A stretch of 64,000 bases of DNA from Anaeramoeba flamelloides (GCA_027625915.1 JANTQA010000023.1:18104001-18168000); one strand, 5' to 3'. Counted from the first letter of the stretch, positions 22,638 through 36,344 are shown. Made by a program: numbers and translations. Notes: generated by a model not told the origin, from the letters alone.

Positions 22638-25600
22638 TTTTTTTTTTTTTATTGAGGAGGAAGTGTAGATTACACTCTAAGTGCCCTTTTACTTAAATTC
22701 CCTTTCAGAAATTTAAGCGTAAAATCATAGATTTCACGATTATTAATTAACGAAAATAATTTTAAGCTATCATAATTTAAAATTATTTCATTAAAATTTA
22801 ATTCTTTTAACTTTTTCAGAAAAATTAATCTATCTTTTTTTATAGGAAGGACATACCCATAAAAAGTGATCAATATTTTCTATTATTTCCTTATGTTCAT
22901 ATTTTAAACATAAAGGACAAAATTTATTTGAATTTTTATTTATTACATAATAATATCTATTTAAGCAGTTGGTAAATGTTCTGAATTTTAGAATTGTTGA
23001 ACTTGATGGATAACTTAAATATCTTTGATTAATAAATAAATTTTTTTGGTTTTTTAATTATTGCGAAATATTTTTGTACCTTCCAACTGGTAGAATTCAA
23101 CAACTCATTATAATTATAATTATAAATTTCCTTTTTAAGAAGGTTTAAACTCTCCGACTTCCAGTTAATTTTATTGTTTATTCTATGATTAAATTTTATT
23201 AATTTTTCCAGATAGGGTAGAGATAATTCTTCTAATTTATTTTTGAATTTGAATTTCTTTTTATTGATTGATATTACCAAATTTTCGAATTTAAACTCTG
23301 TTTTATAAATAAGAATTGGTGTGTTTCTGTTTATTTTGCAGATTTCAGTAATACATGTATTAATCCAAGAGTTTAAATAGTTTAGGGTTGCTATTTTATA
23401 ATTATATATTTCTAATCCATATGTTAATTGACTTAATATAAAAGATTTAAATAATCTTATTTTTAAATTATTTGTTAATAAATTATTATTGAATAATTGT
23501 TTAGAACTATTATAAGTTTCTTTTTGCCTTTTTTTAGGTTATAGACTAAATGTGAAATTTTTTTCCAAATAAATTCCCAAATATTTAATTTTTGATAAAT
23601 CTTGAGTAATTTCTGTTTTGTCTTCATTAGGTTTTAATCCAAATTGGACAATTACTTGATATATAGCATTTAATTTTTTCATTTATTTGATTCATATTCC
23701 CTTTTATGATTAAAATTAAATCATCTGCAAACATTTGACAATGATTTGTTAATGGTATTATTTTTAATAATAGAAAATGTGAAATAAGAGCAAATATAAT
23801 CGGTGATAAGGGATCCCCTTGGAATATACCGAGTCCTTTTCCTTGATAATATTTTACTAAAAATTTTTGAATAATTTTATTTAAAATAAACTTTTTTATT
23901 GTTTTCCTAATTATTTTAAAACTGATTGAGTCAAAGCATTTTGCTATATCAATCATTATAATATGAGTTTTATCATTTTTATTTTCATTATTTGTTTTTA
24001 TCTGATTGTAAATATTTAAAAAGTTTAATACCGCAACACGAGTATCAAATTTTTTTTCGAAAGCCAAACTGCGCTTTATGAATAAATTCCCAACAAGGCT
24101 CAATAAGTTTATATAGCATTTTAAGAAATAATCTTGGTAGACTTTGATTAATTGAAATAGGTCGATAGTTTAAAGTGACTCCTTCATTTCCCTTTTTATG
24201 AATAAACAAAATTGATCTTTTTTTGATATATTCAATAGTTTTATCATTAGGGTTCAATAACCAATTATTAAATATATTTTGTATTGTAATTAGAAATTTT
24301 TTATAATTTTTGTTCTCAATTGGTTCAATATCTATAAAATTTTCTCCATCGATGTTAAATTTTAAATTCTCGATTTTTTGAAATCCTTTCACTGATTTGT
24401 TTTTTAAATTTTTAATAGTATTTTTAATTTTTTCCATTGGAAAATAAATATAAATTTTTGACTCTTTTAAATTATTTATTTTAAGATTTTTTATATAATC
24501 TAAAATTTTTTGATTTGGTTCAATTGAATTTTTTTTAATATGACCAAAATACTCTTCAATCATATTTTTATTGTTTAAAATCATTTTCATTTTTTTAGAC
24601 CTTATTAAATTTATTTTTTTTCCAAAAGTTCTTTTTTTTGATTAAATTCTAAATTTATTTCATTAAGAAATTTATTCCAAGCTACTTTATTTATTTTTTT
24701 TGATTCGATGAATTAAATTTGGGTTAGACAAGAGATTTTTTATTAATGGTGCGATTTCGTAATCTTTTTTTTCTTCTTTATAAATTATATCTTTGGACTG
24801 AATGAATTTATTTTTGAAAATTTTTATTGTAGTGATATCTAAAAGAAAATTTTTTTCTGAAAAGTAATTAGTAAATAATTTTTGATAAGTATTCTGATTT
24901 GAAATTCTATATTTTTTTTTAATATTCCAATCTGTTTTTAAGGCAAGATTATTAATTAACATTTTATGGTCTGATAAACTATTTTGTATTGTTTTTTGAA
25001 TTTTTTAAAATAAAATTATTTTTTAAAATTGATTAAGATATGGTCAATATTATTTGTTCTGCTATTTGATGTATTTGGAATTATTTTGAAATTTTTTAAT
25101 TGGAAATTTTTCATTATTTCCATTTCTGTATGATTAAAATCTCCCAGAATAACTGTTTTGAAATTATGATATTGAACTATTAATTTCTGAATAATTTTAC
25201 CAAATTCATTTTTTCTGTCTTCTCTGAAGTATAAATTAATAAAGATAATATCTGTGAAACTAATAATCTGGATATCTTGATCTGGATATTGGATTTCAGA
25301 AATAAACTTTTCATAAATTTTTTTAAATAATATTTGTAAACCACCTTTGGCCTTTTTTTCACCATAACTATTCTTAATTACTGAGGAATAAAAAGTCAAA
25401 TTTGGCTTATTTTTTGTTTTTTGTTTCTTGTAGAAAACAGAGATCTATATCATTATTAATAAGAAAGGATTCTAAAAGTTTTTTTTTGTCAAATTTATTT
25501 AATCCCCTGATATTGAATGAGAAAAAATCAATTTAAAATTTAAAATTTTATTATTTATTCCCTTTTTTAATCTCTTTTTACCATTAAATTTCTGAATGAT

Positions 25601-25900
25601 ATATTTTTTATTATTGATGATATGAATTGTCATATCTTTTGGTATTATTTGCAGATTGTTTTTTATTGTTTTAATCATTTTTAAAATATTTTCATATTTA
25701 TCCCATAAAACAATCATGTTTTTCCCCCTTTTTTTTACAAGTCTTAAAATCGGATATTTATTAATTAATTTAAAGACTTGTAAAATTTTTATAATTTTTT
25801 GTTTAAAAATTAATTGGTTTAATAACCCAACTTTTTGTAATTTGTTACATTTTTTTGCAATTATTTTTATGTGGATATAAATTATTAATTTTTCCATTAT
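22638..25900 (-). mobile_element. LINE (APE-type non-LTR retrotransposon), near full length but broken
   Basis: Read on the minus strand from about 25900. First a basic N-terminal region (to about 25520). Next an apurinic endonuclease: FFSFNIRGLNKFD and CFLQETKN (about 25430-25530), VILGDFNHTEME (about 25140) and NNIDHILIN (about 25035). Then reverse transcriptase: NYRPISINQSLPRLFLKMLY (about 24115-24170), DIAKCFDSISF, FQGDPLSPIIFALI (about 23790-23830) and CQMFADDLILII (about 23715-23745). The thumb follows, and a C-terminus at 23029-23280 shared with 13.6 kb, then a zinc knuckle near 22860-22920. The 3' end is TACACTTCCTCCTCAATAAA with an A tail at 22632-22650. At least five frame changes or stops separate the parts. 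It points toward the homeobox gene's 3' end. Confidence 0.9.
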
Positions 25901-26140
25901 TTGTAATTGTTAAATAATTGTATTTTTTTAAAATAAATAAGAAAAAAATTTTCCAAAAAAAAATATTTTTTTATTTTTTTATATAATTATATTTATTAGT
26001 TGATTGTTGGTATGTATAATTAAAGGATTTTTTTAAACCAATAAATGAAATGTATAAAATTAAGTTTTTTTATTTTCCATACTGTAAATTCATTAAATAT
26101 TATTAATAATAATTTTAAAATAATAAAATTTGTTTGATAG
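25901..26140. other. A/T-rich 5' flank of the LINE
   Basis: No feature; the exact 5' end of the LINE cannot be placed by eye. Confidence 0.4.
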
Positions 26141-27060
26141 TCTTTTGTTTTGTTGATAATATTTAAATTAAGTATTATTGGACTTTGGAATGGGTTTTTA
26201 TAATCAGTAAAAGAATAATTTAAAAAATTATTTTTATTTTTTATTTTTGTGGGAAAAATTTCTTGAGTTATTGATATAAGTATTTAAATTATCTTCTAAA
26301 TAAACCCAATTATTTAGATTAAGTTCTTTTACTAATTTTACTAAATGATAAATTCAATATTGATCATCTAGTGATTCTTTTGGTTTCTATGTACATCACA
26401 AAAACCATCTTTATTCTTTGTTAATTTTTTGACATTTTGTTTTATTTAAAGTAATTCCTTTACATTTTCTGGAAGATACCGCCAGAAAGTTTAATTTAGT
26501 TTGATTTGTACCCTTTGTTTTTAATAACAATTTTTCGTTGTTTATCTTTTTTTCTTTTTCTTTTTCAGTTTCAATTTCATTCTCAATATTAATTTCTTTT
26601 GAGTTATTGTTAAAAAAAAGTTATTCTTTTTAAAAATCAACCAAAAAGATACTTAATTGAACCAAGGATTACATCAAAAGTTCTATTGTATTTTGATTTG
26701 CTTTTGTTGACAGATCGATACATCCATTACGATTAACAAAGGCAATAACTAAAGGCAAATCATATTTCACCAGTCATACCATATTATTATAAATTGCTAT
26801 ATCTAAAAAATACTTTGAAACAACGAACAACGCTTCATGTGTTCTTTAAAGAATGAACCTTTGGTAAAAACATTTTCAATCTTTTTCTTTATTTTATTCA
26901 AGCTTAAAGGGGTTGGATAACTTTTAAAAAGCCCTTTCAATAACATCCTAGCCAGATGATCACACATTTTAAAGATTGTTTGTATATTTCTTTTTATTCT
27001 TCTTCTTCTCTTATATTTGTATTGTAAAAGACTCAAAATAGAGTTTAAATGCATTTTGTT
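26141..27060 (-). pseudogene. Decayed protein-coding remnant with a small Cys/His motif
   Basis: Minus-strand pieces look like former coding sequence. An 83-codon frame (26803-27054) includes MCDHLARMLLKGLFKSY and FFKEHMKRCSLFQSIF. Just downstream, in other frames, are DLPLVIAFVNRNGCIDLSTK (about 26690-26760) and INNEKLLLKTKGTNQTKLNF (about 26490-26550). The last piece, about 26385-26490, reads SRKCKGITLNKTKCQK, then NKDGFCDVHRNQ across a stop. C-x-G-x-T-x(3)-C and CxxH is the pattern of a short zinc-binding repeat (DUF5763-like). I do not recognise the rest. It has several stops and frame changes. It could be a host gene or an upstream part of a mobile element. Confidence 0.4.
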
Positions 27061-27907
27061 TTAAATCGATCACCAAAAAGAAGAATGAAATTTCCTCTTT
27101 ATTCTGTTTGGTTATTTCACTTAAAAGGCAATACCCCCATTAAAAATAAAACACATCTATTTTGATTCAAGTACATTACTGAAATGGAATATTATTTTTT
27201 TGATCATAAAATCTTCATGTGTAATTTTATACTCTTTCCAAAAAAAAAATTAAAAAAATAAAATTTTTTTTAATTTACAAACAGTCTCATTTCATTTATA
27301 AAAAGTTTTATGTCTTCCATACCTTTCAAACACTTGAAGAAACTTTGCAACCCTTTCAAACATTTTATAACATTTTTAAAGGGTAATTAGTTGTAAAAGT
27401 GTTTTGTTTTGTAAAATTCATGTGATTTTTTTTCAAATTAATTTTTTAAAAAATAATTTTCTTTATTTTTTCGCGATTTTTATTTTATCTCGATAATGTT
27501 GAATTATCACGATTTTATGATTTTTCAAGATAAAGTTTGATTGATTGCAATTTTATTAATAATATCGCGGATATATTATTAATACCGTAATAATCTTCAA
27601 AATATCATCAAAACCACTATTTTTTTCTTATTAATGATTGGATTTAAAGATTGAATCATTTACATGAATTATGCTTACATTTCATTATTTATTTCTTCTT
27701 AGATAACCCCTTTAATTTGATAAACATTTAAAATGTTCAATTATCTATTTTTTTTTTCTCTTTGGGAATTCTAATTAATTTTTTGATCAATCATTGTAAA
27801 AAAAATATTTTTCTTCAAGTCTTCATTTAAACATTATTTTATCTATTGAATTTAAGCAGAAATTAACAATTTGAATATATTATAAATTTTGAAAAGTATT
27901 TATACAA

Positions 27908-27966
<59 letters not shown>

Positions 27967-28094
27967 TATCAATAGCAACGCAATAAAATTCAATGTCTTT
28001 TTGTCTAATAAAAAAAATTTTTTTCTATTCAATCAAAAACATTTTTTTTAAAAAAATCAATTTCTATTATCAAAATATATTTAATAAAAAATTA
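27061..28094. other. A/T-rich intergenic DNA with a long TA microsatellite
   Basis: No coding. A (TA)n run of about 54 bases occupies 27909-27963. This is the 3' flank of the F-box/LRR gene. Confidence 0.7.
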
Positions 28095-29291
28095 TTACTT
28101 TTCTTTTGACTGTTTTTTTTTATAATATTGAGTCTCAAGATAATTTAATAATAAACTAGTTTCTTTTCGTATATGCACAGGTATCGATTTTAAACGAGGA
28201 TTATAAGATAATTTGATAAAGCATAATTTTTTACATTTAAACAATTTATGGGTAATTTTATGCAAATTATTATTGGAGATATCTAGAAACAATAATTTAG
28301 AGCATTTTGCTAAATGGTCAGGGATTATTTCAATTTTATTATAGCGCAAATATAAATTTTTGAGATTGAAAAGATATTTAAAATTGTTTGATAAGTGTGA
28401 TAAATTATTAGATTGCAAATTAACAAGTTTCGCCTTTGATAATATTTTAATATTTCTAAATTTTGAAAGTTTGTTATTAGATAAATTAATATATAACAAA
28501 TTCCGTTGTGTGAAAGAAGGGATTTTGACAATTAGGTTATGTGAGAGATTTAAGCTTGTTAAGCTTGTTAAATGTTGAAGACCATCTATCGTTGTTAAAC
28601 CATTTTGACTCAAATTTAAAGTCGTTAAAAATCGGTGGTTTAAGAAAAAATTTTTTGGCAATCGTTTCAATTGTTTACAATGGTTGATTTCCACAAAATT
28701 CAAACAGTGGGTGTTCATAAAGCAAGAATCTTCAAATTTGGTAATTAAACATGAAGAAAAATATATCCTTTCAAGTCTAGGAAGCGATTTTAATTTGATA
28801 ATTTTGATTGGATTGTTTAACATTTTTATTGTATGTAATTTATTATTATTATTAATCGAAATCCGAGAAATAAAATTATTTGAAAAATTTATTTTCTTTA
28901 ATTTATTACAGTTTTTAAATTTTATTTTATTATGAATTATATTATCATTTGCCTTAATTTTGATAATTTTATTCTGATTCAGGAAAAATGGGAAGAAATT
29001 AATTAAATTCCTATCAATTTTTAGGACTTTCAAATTTTTTAATAAATTTATATCTAAAGGGATCTTATTCAAACATTTATTTTTTTTCTTTGAAATTAGT
29101 TTATTTTGTAATCTTAACATTTCTTTTTCCTCTTTAAGCTTTACGATTCCATCTTCTACTATTATTTCATCATCAATTTCAATTATATCCTCATCTAGAA
29201 TTGTATTATTATTATTATTATTATTTTCGTTTATATTTAAATCATCATCGATGTTTATTATTTCTATTTCTATTTCTTCATTTTGTTGTTC

Positions 29292-29328
<37 letters not shown>

Positions 29329-31136
29329 CGCTGCTGCTGCTGCTGTTGCAGTAGTAGATCATCATCATCATTATTATTATTATTATTTATCTCTTCCTGC
29401 TCATTAAATAATAATAAATCCTTTAAATCATTATCAGAATAAAAATCTGTGCCAAAAATTTTTTCAAGGCTACTGGTTAATTTTAATTTGCTGAGAAACG
29501 ATAATTTTGAAATCTTTTTGGGGAAAATTAAAATTGGGTTATGAGATAAATTTAGTATTTTTAATTTCCTTAATTTTATTATACTGTCATCAATTGAATT
29601 AATATGATTATGGCTCAGATTTAATTTCGTTAAAGAAACACAATTCATGATTTGTGATGATAAATATGTTAAATTACAATTTGATAAAATTAAAGTTGAT
29701 AAGTTTGTTAAATTATTATAATAATTTAAAAATGAGTTACAATTAAAATTAAATATTCTCAGATACATTAAATTGCTGGGCAAATCGTAAAGATATTTGG
29801 TAATTTTTGGATAAGAATATTTTGACACATTATTTTTTTTATCTTGTTTTTTTTTCATTTTTGGGAGAATAACTAATTTTTGAATGTTTGTTAATAATGA
29901 TAAATGGAATTGGTTTTCAAAGTTCTTCTTCTTATTGTTGTTGGTGATATTAATATTAACGTTATCCTTATCGTTCTTAAACTTTATTCCATTTAAAAAA
30001 TTTGAAGAATGTACATTATTTAGATTATTTTGAAACAAATCATCAATGTCAATGGAAGAGTTGTTTGGGTAACTCTCAGTGTTGTCTTGTATATAAAGAT
30101 TTAAAGATGTTAATTGTGTTAATATTTGAATGTTGAAAATCGGAGACAATAATGACAAACTCTTTAAGCAAGTTAACGGAACTAAATCAGAGGCAACATT
30201 TTGAAGACAGCTTATTTTCGGCAATTTTAATTCTTCTAATTTTGTGAGAAAACTCAAGCATTTTGTTGGTAATTTTAATTTCTTGCTTTTGAATTCAGAC
30301 AAATCTAATACTTTTAAATTGGTTAATTTCGTGAAAGCCGAAGTAAAGGAACAATAATTGTTCATTTTTAAAGATTCTAACCTTTGGAATTTGGTCAAAA
30401 TATTAAACCCTTCTTCACTAATCTTATCTAGCTCGATCTTTTTCAGATTTGGATTTTTCTTCATTAATGTTTTTAAAAATGAAATTGATCCACTTTCCCT
30501 TTGTGACAATTTAATGGCTTTAAGATTAGCAAATTGTTTAATTATCTCTCGAGACTCTTGAATTGCAAATTGAAAAAACGGTATCTTGAAGTTAAGAGTT
30601 TGGTGCGTTGGTGATCGGTAAATAATTTGTTCAATTCTTTTATTCATTCGCGAAAGCACAAGCCTTTTTCGAAGATCCAAAAATTGGAATATCCGCACCA
30701 AGATTGTGTTTGGGAGATCCATTAATTCTGTCGCCTTTGGAAGTCTTTTCAAGAGCCAGAGACGTTCGTTTGTTGTTTGTATTTTTGATAATAAGGATAA
30801 AAATGTTCCTAGTCTCCGATAATCGGGTGTGTTTTTCAATTCCTCATACAACAGGTGCTGAGCTCTTCTTTGCTTTAAATATTCTTGATCAATATACTTG
30901 ATAAAGCAATCGTCAGAATAGATCTGATCGTATTCAGAAATTTTGATCGTTGTAATTAAAAATTTACGTAAGATGTTCCGTATTTCGATGCACACCGTTT
31001 CCCATTCTTCGTAAAATCGTTTGTTTGTTTGTTTTTTTCCCAGTTTTGAATTTTGAATTACTCTCCGTTTTTTTTGTTTTTGTTGATCCATCACAATTCC
31101 CGTTTTTTTTTTTTTTTGGGTTCGATAAGAATTCAA
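28095..31136 (-). CDS. F-box and leucine-rich-repeat protein (SCF substrate-receptor type), 1013 residues
   Basis: A likely substrate adaptor of an SCF ubiquitin ligase: the F-box binds Skp1 and the repeats bind targets. The F-box is at residues about 137-177 (LMDLPNTILVRIFQFLDLRK, then LVLSRMNKRI). Leucine-rich repeats run from about 200 to 575 and from about 690 to 985, with clear LxxLxLSxNxL patterns such as LTTLNLSQNGLTTIDGLQHL and LKNLYLRYNKIEIIPDHLAK. Between them (about 575-660) is a disordered insert with poly-N, poly-D, poly-Q and Glu/Ile-rich tracts; the Gln codons are mixed CAA/CAG. The N-terminus is basic. The ATG at 31136 is used; a second Met follows 15 codons later. A single uninterrupted exon ending TAA. 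The F-box-encoding part is less A/T-rich than the repeats. What it targets cannot be told. Confidence 0.9.
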
Positions 31137-33914
31137 ACAACAAAAAATGAAAAATGTCTCAATGATTTCATTTTAAAAAATCTCATGACTTTTTAATTGT
31201 TATCTGTCTTTCAAACACTTTAAGGTTATTTACAAACATTTCAAACACTGTCCAAAACTTTTATCGTGGAAATGGGTTGTACAAATTATGAGTTTTTTTA
31301 ACCTTTTGTTCTTATCCTGTTGAATTATTATTTGATGTTTTGTGAGAACACAAATAAAATCTTGTAAATCGAAAAAATGGTTTCAAAGACTATCTCTTGA
31401 AAGAAAGTTCCAATTCATTACCGATTTTTTGATTTATTTTGTGATTTTTGAAGGAATTGAAAAAAAAGCTTTTTCAAATTCAGATATGAAACAAACGATA
31501 AATGTAAAAAGCTATTATTTTAATTATAAGTCGGTGTTTTATCTCTTTATTCTTAATTTTCCTCGTATATTTATTTTTAACATTTCCATCAATTCTATAT
31601 ATTTTGAAAACTTTCATTTTTCTAATGTTGCTTTCTTTCTTTCCCCTCTATTTTTGGTGTATCGTTTCTTTTTACTCAGCTGAAATAATCAAAATAATTA
31701 TATATGGTTTTTAGTTTCAAAAATTTTTAATTGATCTATATTTCAACCTTTTTTATTATTTTCCTTTAAATTTTCCATAAAATTTAACTGTAAATTTCCT
31801 AGTTACCTACATTGGCTATTTGAAGGATGACCAATTAAATTTTATACAAATATTCAAACAAACATTCAATCAAATTTCATTTTCTTTTCATTGAATTTAC
31901 GTTCAAAAAGATCCTCAAATTCATTTCTTTTTTTTTTCTTTTCTTCATTCAATACAAAATGAATAAAAGAAAAAAAAACTTAGAATCTGCTTGAATCATA
32001 AAAAAGTGATAAAAATTCTCCTGTTATAGATATTTTTTTTACTTATTTTTTTGTTTATTTTATATCAAAAACCGAGTCCAAACACTAAATTGATTTTTGG
32101 GTTAATATAGAATTCGAAAGAATCCTAATGAAACTAAAATAACAACCTATTTTCAAAATTTGGATTTGAATATGTCAAAAAGTGGTAAAAATGATTGTTT
32201 TAGCTTTTTTGTTGATGGTATTTATCTATTCATGTAGAATTGACTCATTATTTTAACAAAATGTATGAATCCAGTCTGGGGGGGTTTCAGTTTTAGTCAT
32301 CTTTACTGAATTGTGAATAATAAGTTAAAAAAATTTTAATTGTCCCCCTTTTACGAGCAAAAACATTTCCTAGAATATTATCGATTTCTCAATTTTTTAG
32401 CGATTTGTCAAATGTTTTCAAGAATTGTTATGTGGGTTTTAACTTTTTTAGTTGAGGTTTGAAGGTTGCTTATTTAAATTAAAAATAAAAAATATAAAAT
32501 GAAAATAAGTTTTTAAGGGATCTGTTCTCTACTATAACAAGGCAAATTTTTTAAATATGTTTTTGGTGATATTCTCTACTTGCAAATTTTGTATATTCCA
32601 AGTTTCAAAAAATTCTTATCTACTAAGAAACACAAAAAAGAATTTTTTTTTTATGAGAACAATTTTTTTCTTTCATTTTTTCCAAAAAATAAAACAATTG
32701 AATTTAATTTATTTCTCACATTATGAAAATTTTATACCCTTTTTATTACTATTTTCATCATCATTATTCAATAAAAAGTCTTTGTTCCCTGCAATTTTAC
32801 AATAAAGATTAATTTTCTTTTTTGAGATAATTCTGTTGGTTAAACAAAAAATCATTTATTCAACCAACCCAAAAAAAATTGTATTTATTTAAGAACGATA
32901 GTTATAATCATTAAATTTTTGAAGTAATTTAAAATTGTTACCAAGAAATTTTGTTATTGTTCAAATATCAAATTTGATTTTTCAAAATTAGATTTTCTTG
33001 AAAATATTTGTAAAATAGAGAAATTTTATATCAAAAATTTAAAATCAATTTCTTTAACACAAATATGATTTAAGGTGTTATAAAGTTTCTTTGTGATAAA
33101 GATCAAACAATTTAAAAAAAAAATTTTCAATAAGTAAAATATTTTTTTAATTTTTTTTCATTTTTTGAAAACCAGAAAATGACTTTTTTTCACTTTTGAG
33201 AATAAAAATGTTTCCTTAATAAATCTCAATTTAATTGATAAAATTTTGTTTAACTTCTTTCAAATATTCATTTATTAAATCACTTATTCTTCAATGAGTT
33301 TTATTGGCTGATATTTGTATTTAAATTAAAGGTATTAAAAATAATAATAAAAAAATAAATTTTATCTCAAAAATCAAGACTTTCAAATATAAAGCAAAAA
33401 GTAAGTTTCCAATTTTCAAGAATTAAATTTATTGTTTCTAAAAAAAATAGATTCCTTTTTTTTTGTTTTAAATTCGAAATATGTTATATTTTCTATTTCA
33501 AAAAAGAGAAAAAAATTATTAAATTGTTTTAATGAGGTTAACTCATTTCTTTCATCAGTTCAAAAGCAAAATAAAAAAAAATAAAAATTCAAGATCTTGA
33601 CAAGATTTCATTTTATTTTTAAAACATACAACCCCTTAAACAATTTATAAAATTGATGGATATCAAATACCATACAGATTTGGAATTGTTAGAGATCGAA
33701 GTGTTGATTTTTTTCGCAAATCAGAAATATTTACAAGTTTCCAAAAAGAAAAGTTAATAGAGTAATTGAAGAAAATGGAAATGTTTGAAAATGTAGTACT
33801 AAAAAACTTTTAAAATGGTAGACCAGTTTTAACAAACTCACCAAAATGAATGTGTGTGATTTCAATTTCATTATTATTGATAAACCACAAGTGCTCTTTT
33901 ACGACATCTTCTGC
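31137..33914. other. Intergenic A/T-rich DNA, 5' flank of the F-box/LRR gene
   Basis: I see no convincing gene. Open stretches such as 31342-31683 and 32557-32805 lack coding character (Phe/Ile/Leu runs from poly-T). A short G run lies at about 32279-32285. Confidence 0.6.
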
Positions 33915-34343
33915 TTAAGGACCATCTAAAATAAAGCCACCATGGAAGTATCGTATACAAAAACATAGGTAAATTAGACTCTTTATAACTTTTCATCCAG
34001 AAGAACAATTAGATTTTTGAATTTCTATAAATTGGAAATTTTACCAGATCAGATTCTTCATTGTAAGTTAGTACTGTTTTCCTAAACCCAACCCTTTTTA
34101 TTCTAACTCGAGTTTTTCAGAGGTTTTTATTGGAAACTCAATAATACTTCAATTAGAACAAAAAGGGTTGGGTTTCGGTTTTTACTAATAGCTAACAATT
34201 TTTAATTCCATCTAGAAAAGTTTCAATTCCAAAAATTTCCTAATTTTATAGTTCTTCTGGTTCTAAAAGTGATAAAGAGTCTAATTTACCTATGTTTTGA
34301 TATACGATACTTCCATGATGGCCTTATTTTAGATGGTCCTTAA
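33915..34343. mobile_element. TTAA-flanked inverted-repeat element, family E, copy 1
   Basis: TTAA (33915-33918), then GGACCATCTAAAATAAAG and about 70 more bases of arm; the right end is the reverse complement, CTTATTTTAGATGGTCC, then TTAA (34340-34343). An inner pair of inverted repeats (CCCAACCCTTTT / AAAAGGGTTGGG) lies near the centre. Non-coding. TTAA duplication is typical of piggyBac-type transposition. It sits about 100 bp upstream of the USP37-like start codon. Confidence 0.75.
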
Positions 34344-34446
34344 AATAATAAAATTAAAAATTTGATATTTAATTTATTCATTTTTTTGCTTAATTAACAA
34401 TTTAAATAATTCTTTTTTGTACAACTAAATACCAAACAAAGTTTCA

Positions 34447-34611
34447 ATGTCTTTGACAAAGGAAATTATCTCTCAGGCAATATCATACACAATTGAAATA
34501 ATTATTGACAAAGAGCAGATCAATTATAAATCAAAAAACGCTAACATTGTGGTTGCTTCCGAAAATCAAAAGCCATTTTTTGTTCTTAGAGACAGTCAAC
34601 AAACTTTTAAG
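34447..34611 (+). CDS. USP37-like deubiquitinase, exon 1 (PH-like domain, first half)
   Basis: ATG at 34447 starts a 55-codon exon (MSLTKEIISQAISYTIEIII, then DKEQINYKSKNANIVVASEN and DSQQTFK) ending in phase 0 at GTACTT. The exon at 38027 begins in phase 0 with FPINRSVKLTKSS. USP26/29/37 enzymes carry an N-terminal PH-like domain before the catalytic domain, and this two-part segment has the right place, size and strand-rich look for it. The intron would be 3415 bp and holds two repeat elements. No other use for this open exon is visible nearby. The link is inferred from phase, position and the family's domain order. Confidence 0.6.
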
Positions 34612-35292
34612 GTACTTGCTAGTTTCCTTTTTTACAACAGATCTCTTGAATCAAAAAATAAATGCTAACAAAAGAAAATACATTTTTTTAAATCACTCGA
34701 TATAACCGTATAACAAGATCTCTAAAATGTGAAAATTCCCTTCTGTTTCGTTTTTTATTTTTCTCTTTTTGGCTTTCTCCACACAAGAAAACCAAAAACA
34801 ATTTTTTAACGAATAACATTAGGCGAATACAAAAAAAAAAGAAAAAAAGCTATTTTCTCCTTGAAATAATTTTTATTTGATCAAAAACGAAGAAAAGTTG
34901 CTTGTAAAAATTCACTTCTTGAAATTTTTGATCCTACAATTTTACATCTGCTGCCTTACTTGTAATAGCGCACCTACCATTTCTCATTTTTCAATCACCA
35001 CAAAAAACTTTGAATTAAAATATTATTTAACTAACAGGTCTAGTCACAACTATGACTTTTCTTCACATCCAAGGAGTGTTTTATTCTCTAAAAATGAGAT
35101 TTTGATGTGCGTCTTCTTTTGGTTGAAAAAATAAAAAGAAATTAACAAAAAAAATTCATAAGATCTCAAGGACAAAAAATTCAATAAACAAACAAAAGTT
35201 TAAAAGAATTATCAATGAAAAAAAATTCAAATGTAGAAAAAAAAATTAATCTTTTCTTGTTTGAAAATTCCAAAGGTTTAAATTTCTTCAAT

Positions 35293-35797
35293 TTAAGGAC
35301 TACGTTCCCACCCTTGAGTGTGTTGAGTTATTGTGTTATTTCATTTTCACTTCTTAGAAAAAAATTTTCATTATGAAGAAATTGGACAAAAAAAAAAAAA
35401 ACATTTTTTGTCATTTTACCTTTTCACGCACTCTTTTTTTCACTTTTTTTCAATGAAAAGGAAAATTGAAAATAACTAAAAAAATAATTGCAAAAAAATG
35501 CCTTTTGGGGCTTTTCAAGTGCAAATCAAATTTGAGAACATTTCAAACTTGTAAAAGTAAATGTAAAAAATATGTAGAACAGCCAGAGGAATTTCTGTGA
35601 ATTTATAGATTTAAAATGGAAATTCTAAAATATTAAAATCAAATTTTAGCATGATCTTTCAAGGTAAAAATTGTGAAAATTTCTAATTTTTACTCAAAGA
35701 AATTCTCAGTGAACAAATATTACTTAGATTACAAAACTCTTTCAAGTGTGATTTTATACATTATTACACCGTTTTCACCTGAAAACGTAGTCCTTAA
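35293..35797. mobile_element. TTAA-flanked inverted-repeat element, family E, copy 2
   Basis: TTAA, then GGACTACGTT at the left (35293-35306), and AACGTAGTCC, then TTAA at the right (35784-35797). The ends share the GGAC start with copy 1, but the interior differs, so it is a related family rather than a duplicate. Non-coding. Confidence 0.7.
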
Positions 35798-36344
35798 AAC
35801 GAATTGTTTTCCTTAAGTATAGAATAAATTTAATTAGATTTAATCTACTATGTGATTATAGTGTAAATCTCTATATTTGGCAGAGTAAGGATATTGAAAC
35901 ATTCTTGAGAAAAAAATAACTTATTTGACAAAAAAAAAATGAAAAAAAAATCTTTGAGATCTCAAAAAGTGTCCAAGAGCAACACTTTTAAAACGAACAC
36001 AATTATTTGCAAAATTAATATTCAAAACCATTAAAATTGGAAATTGAGTAACATTCTTTGGTACTTTTTTCTAAAAATGTCCTTCGATTTGAATTGTTTG
36101 ATATTTAGAGATTTCTATTATACACCTCATGTAGATTTGTTTTTAATTGGTCTTCAGTCCTCAATAAAAATTACAAAAAATTTTTTTTACATTTCAAAAT
36201 TTTTTATCATAGTAATGACAAGAACCTTGTAGGGAATATTTAAACCCAATGAATTTCAAGTAAATATCAAAAGCATAATTAAGGTTTGAAATAGCTTTTT
36301 ATTTAATTTTCCAATAAATCGATCAGTGTATAAAAAAGATACAT

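Noticed and set aside
29201-29442. Plus-strand frames made of Val/Ala/Cys/Ser/Leu runs
   Set aside because: Antisense of the poly-Q/N/D insert of the F-box/LRR protein.
31342-31683. 113-codon open frame upstream of the F-box/LRR gene
   Set aside because: Starts with GTG, is dominated by Phe/Ile/Ser from T-rich DNA, and has no recognisable domain.
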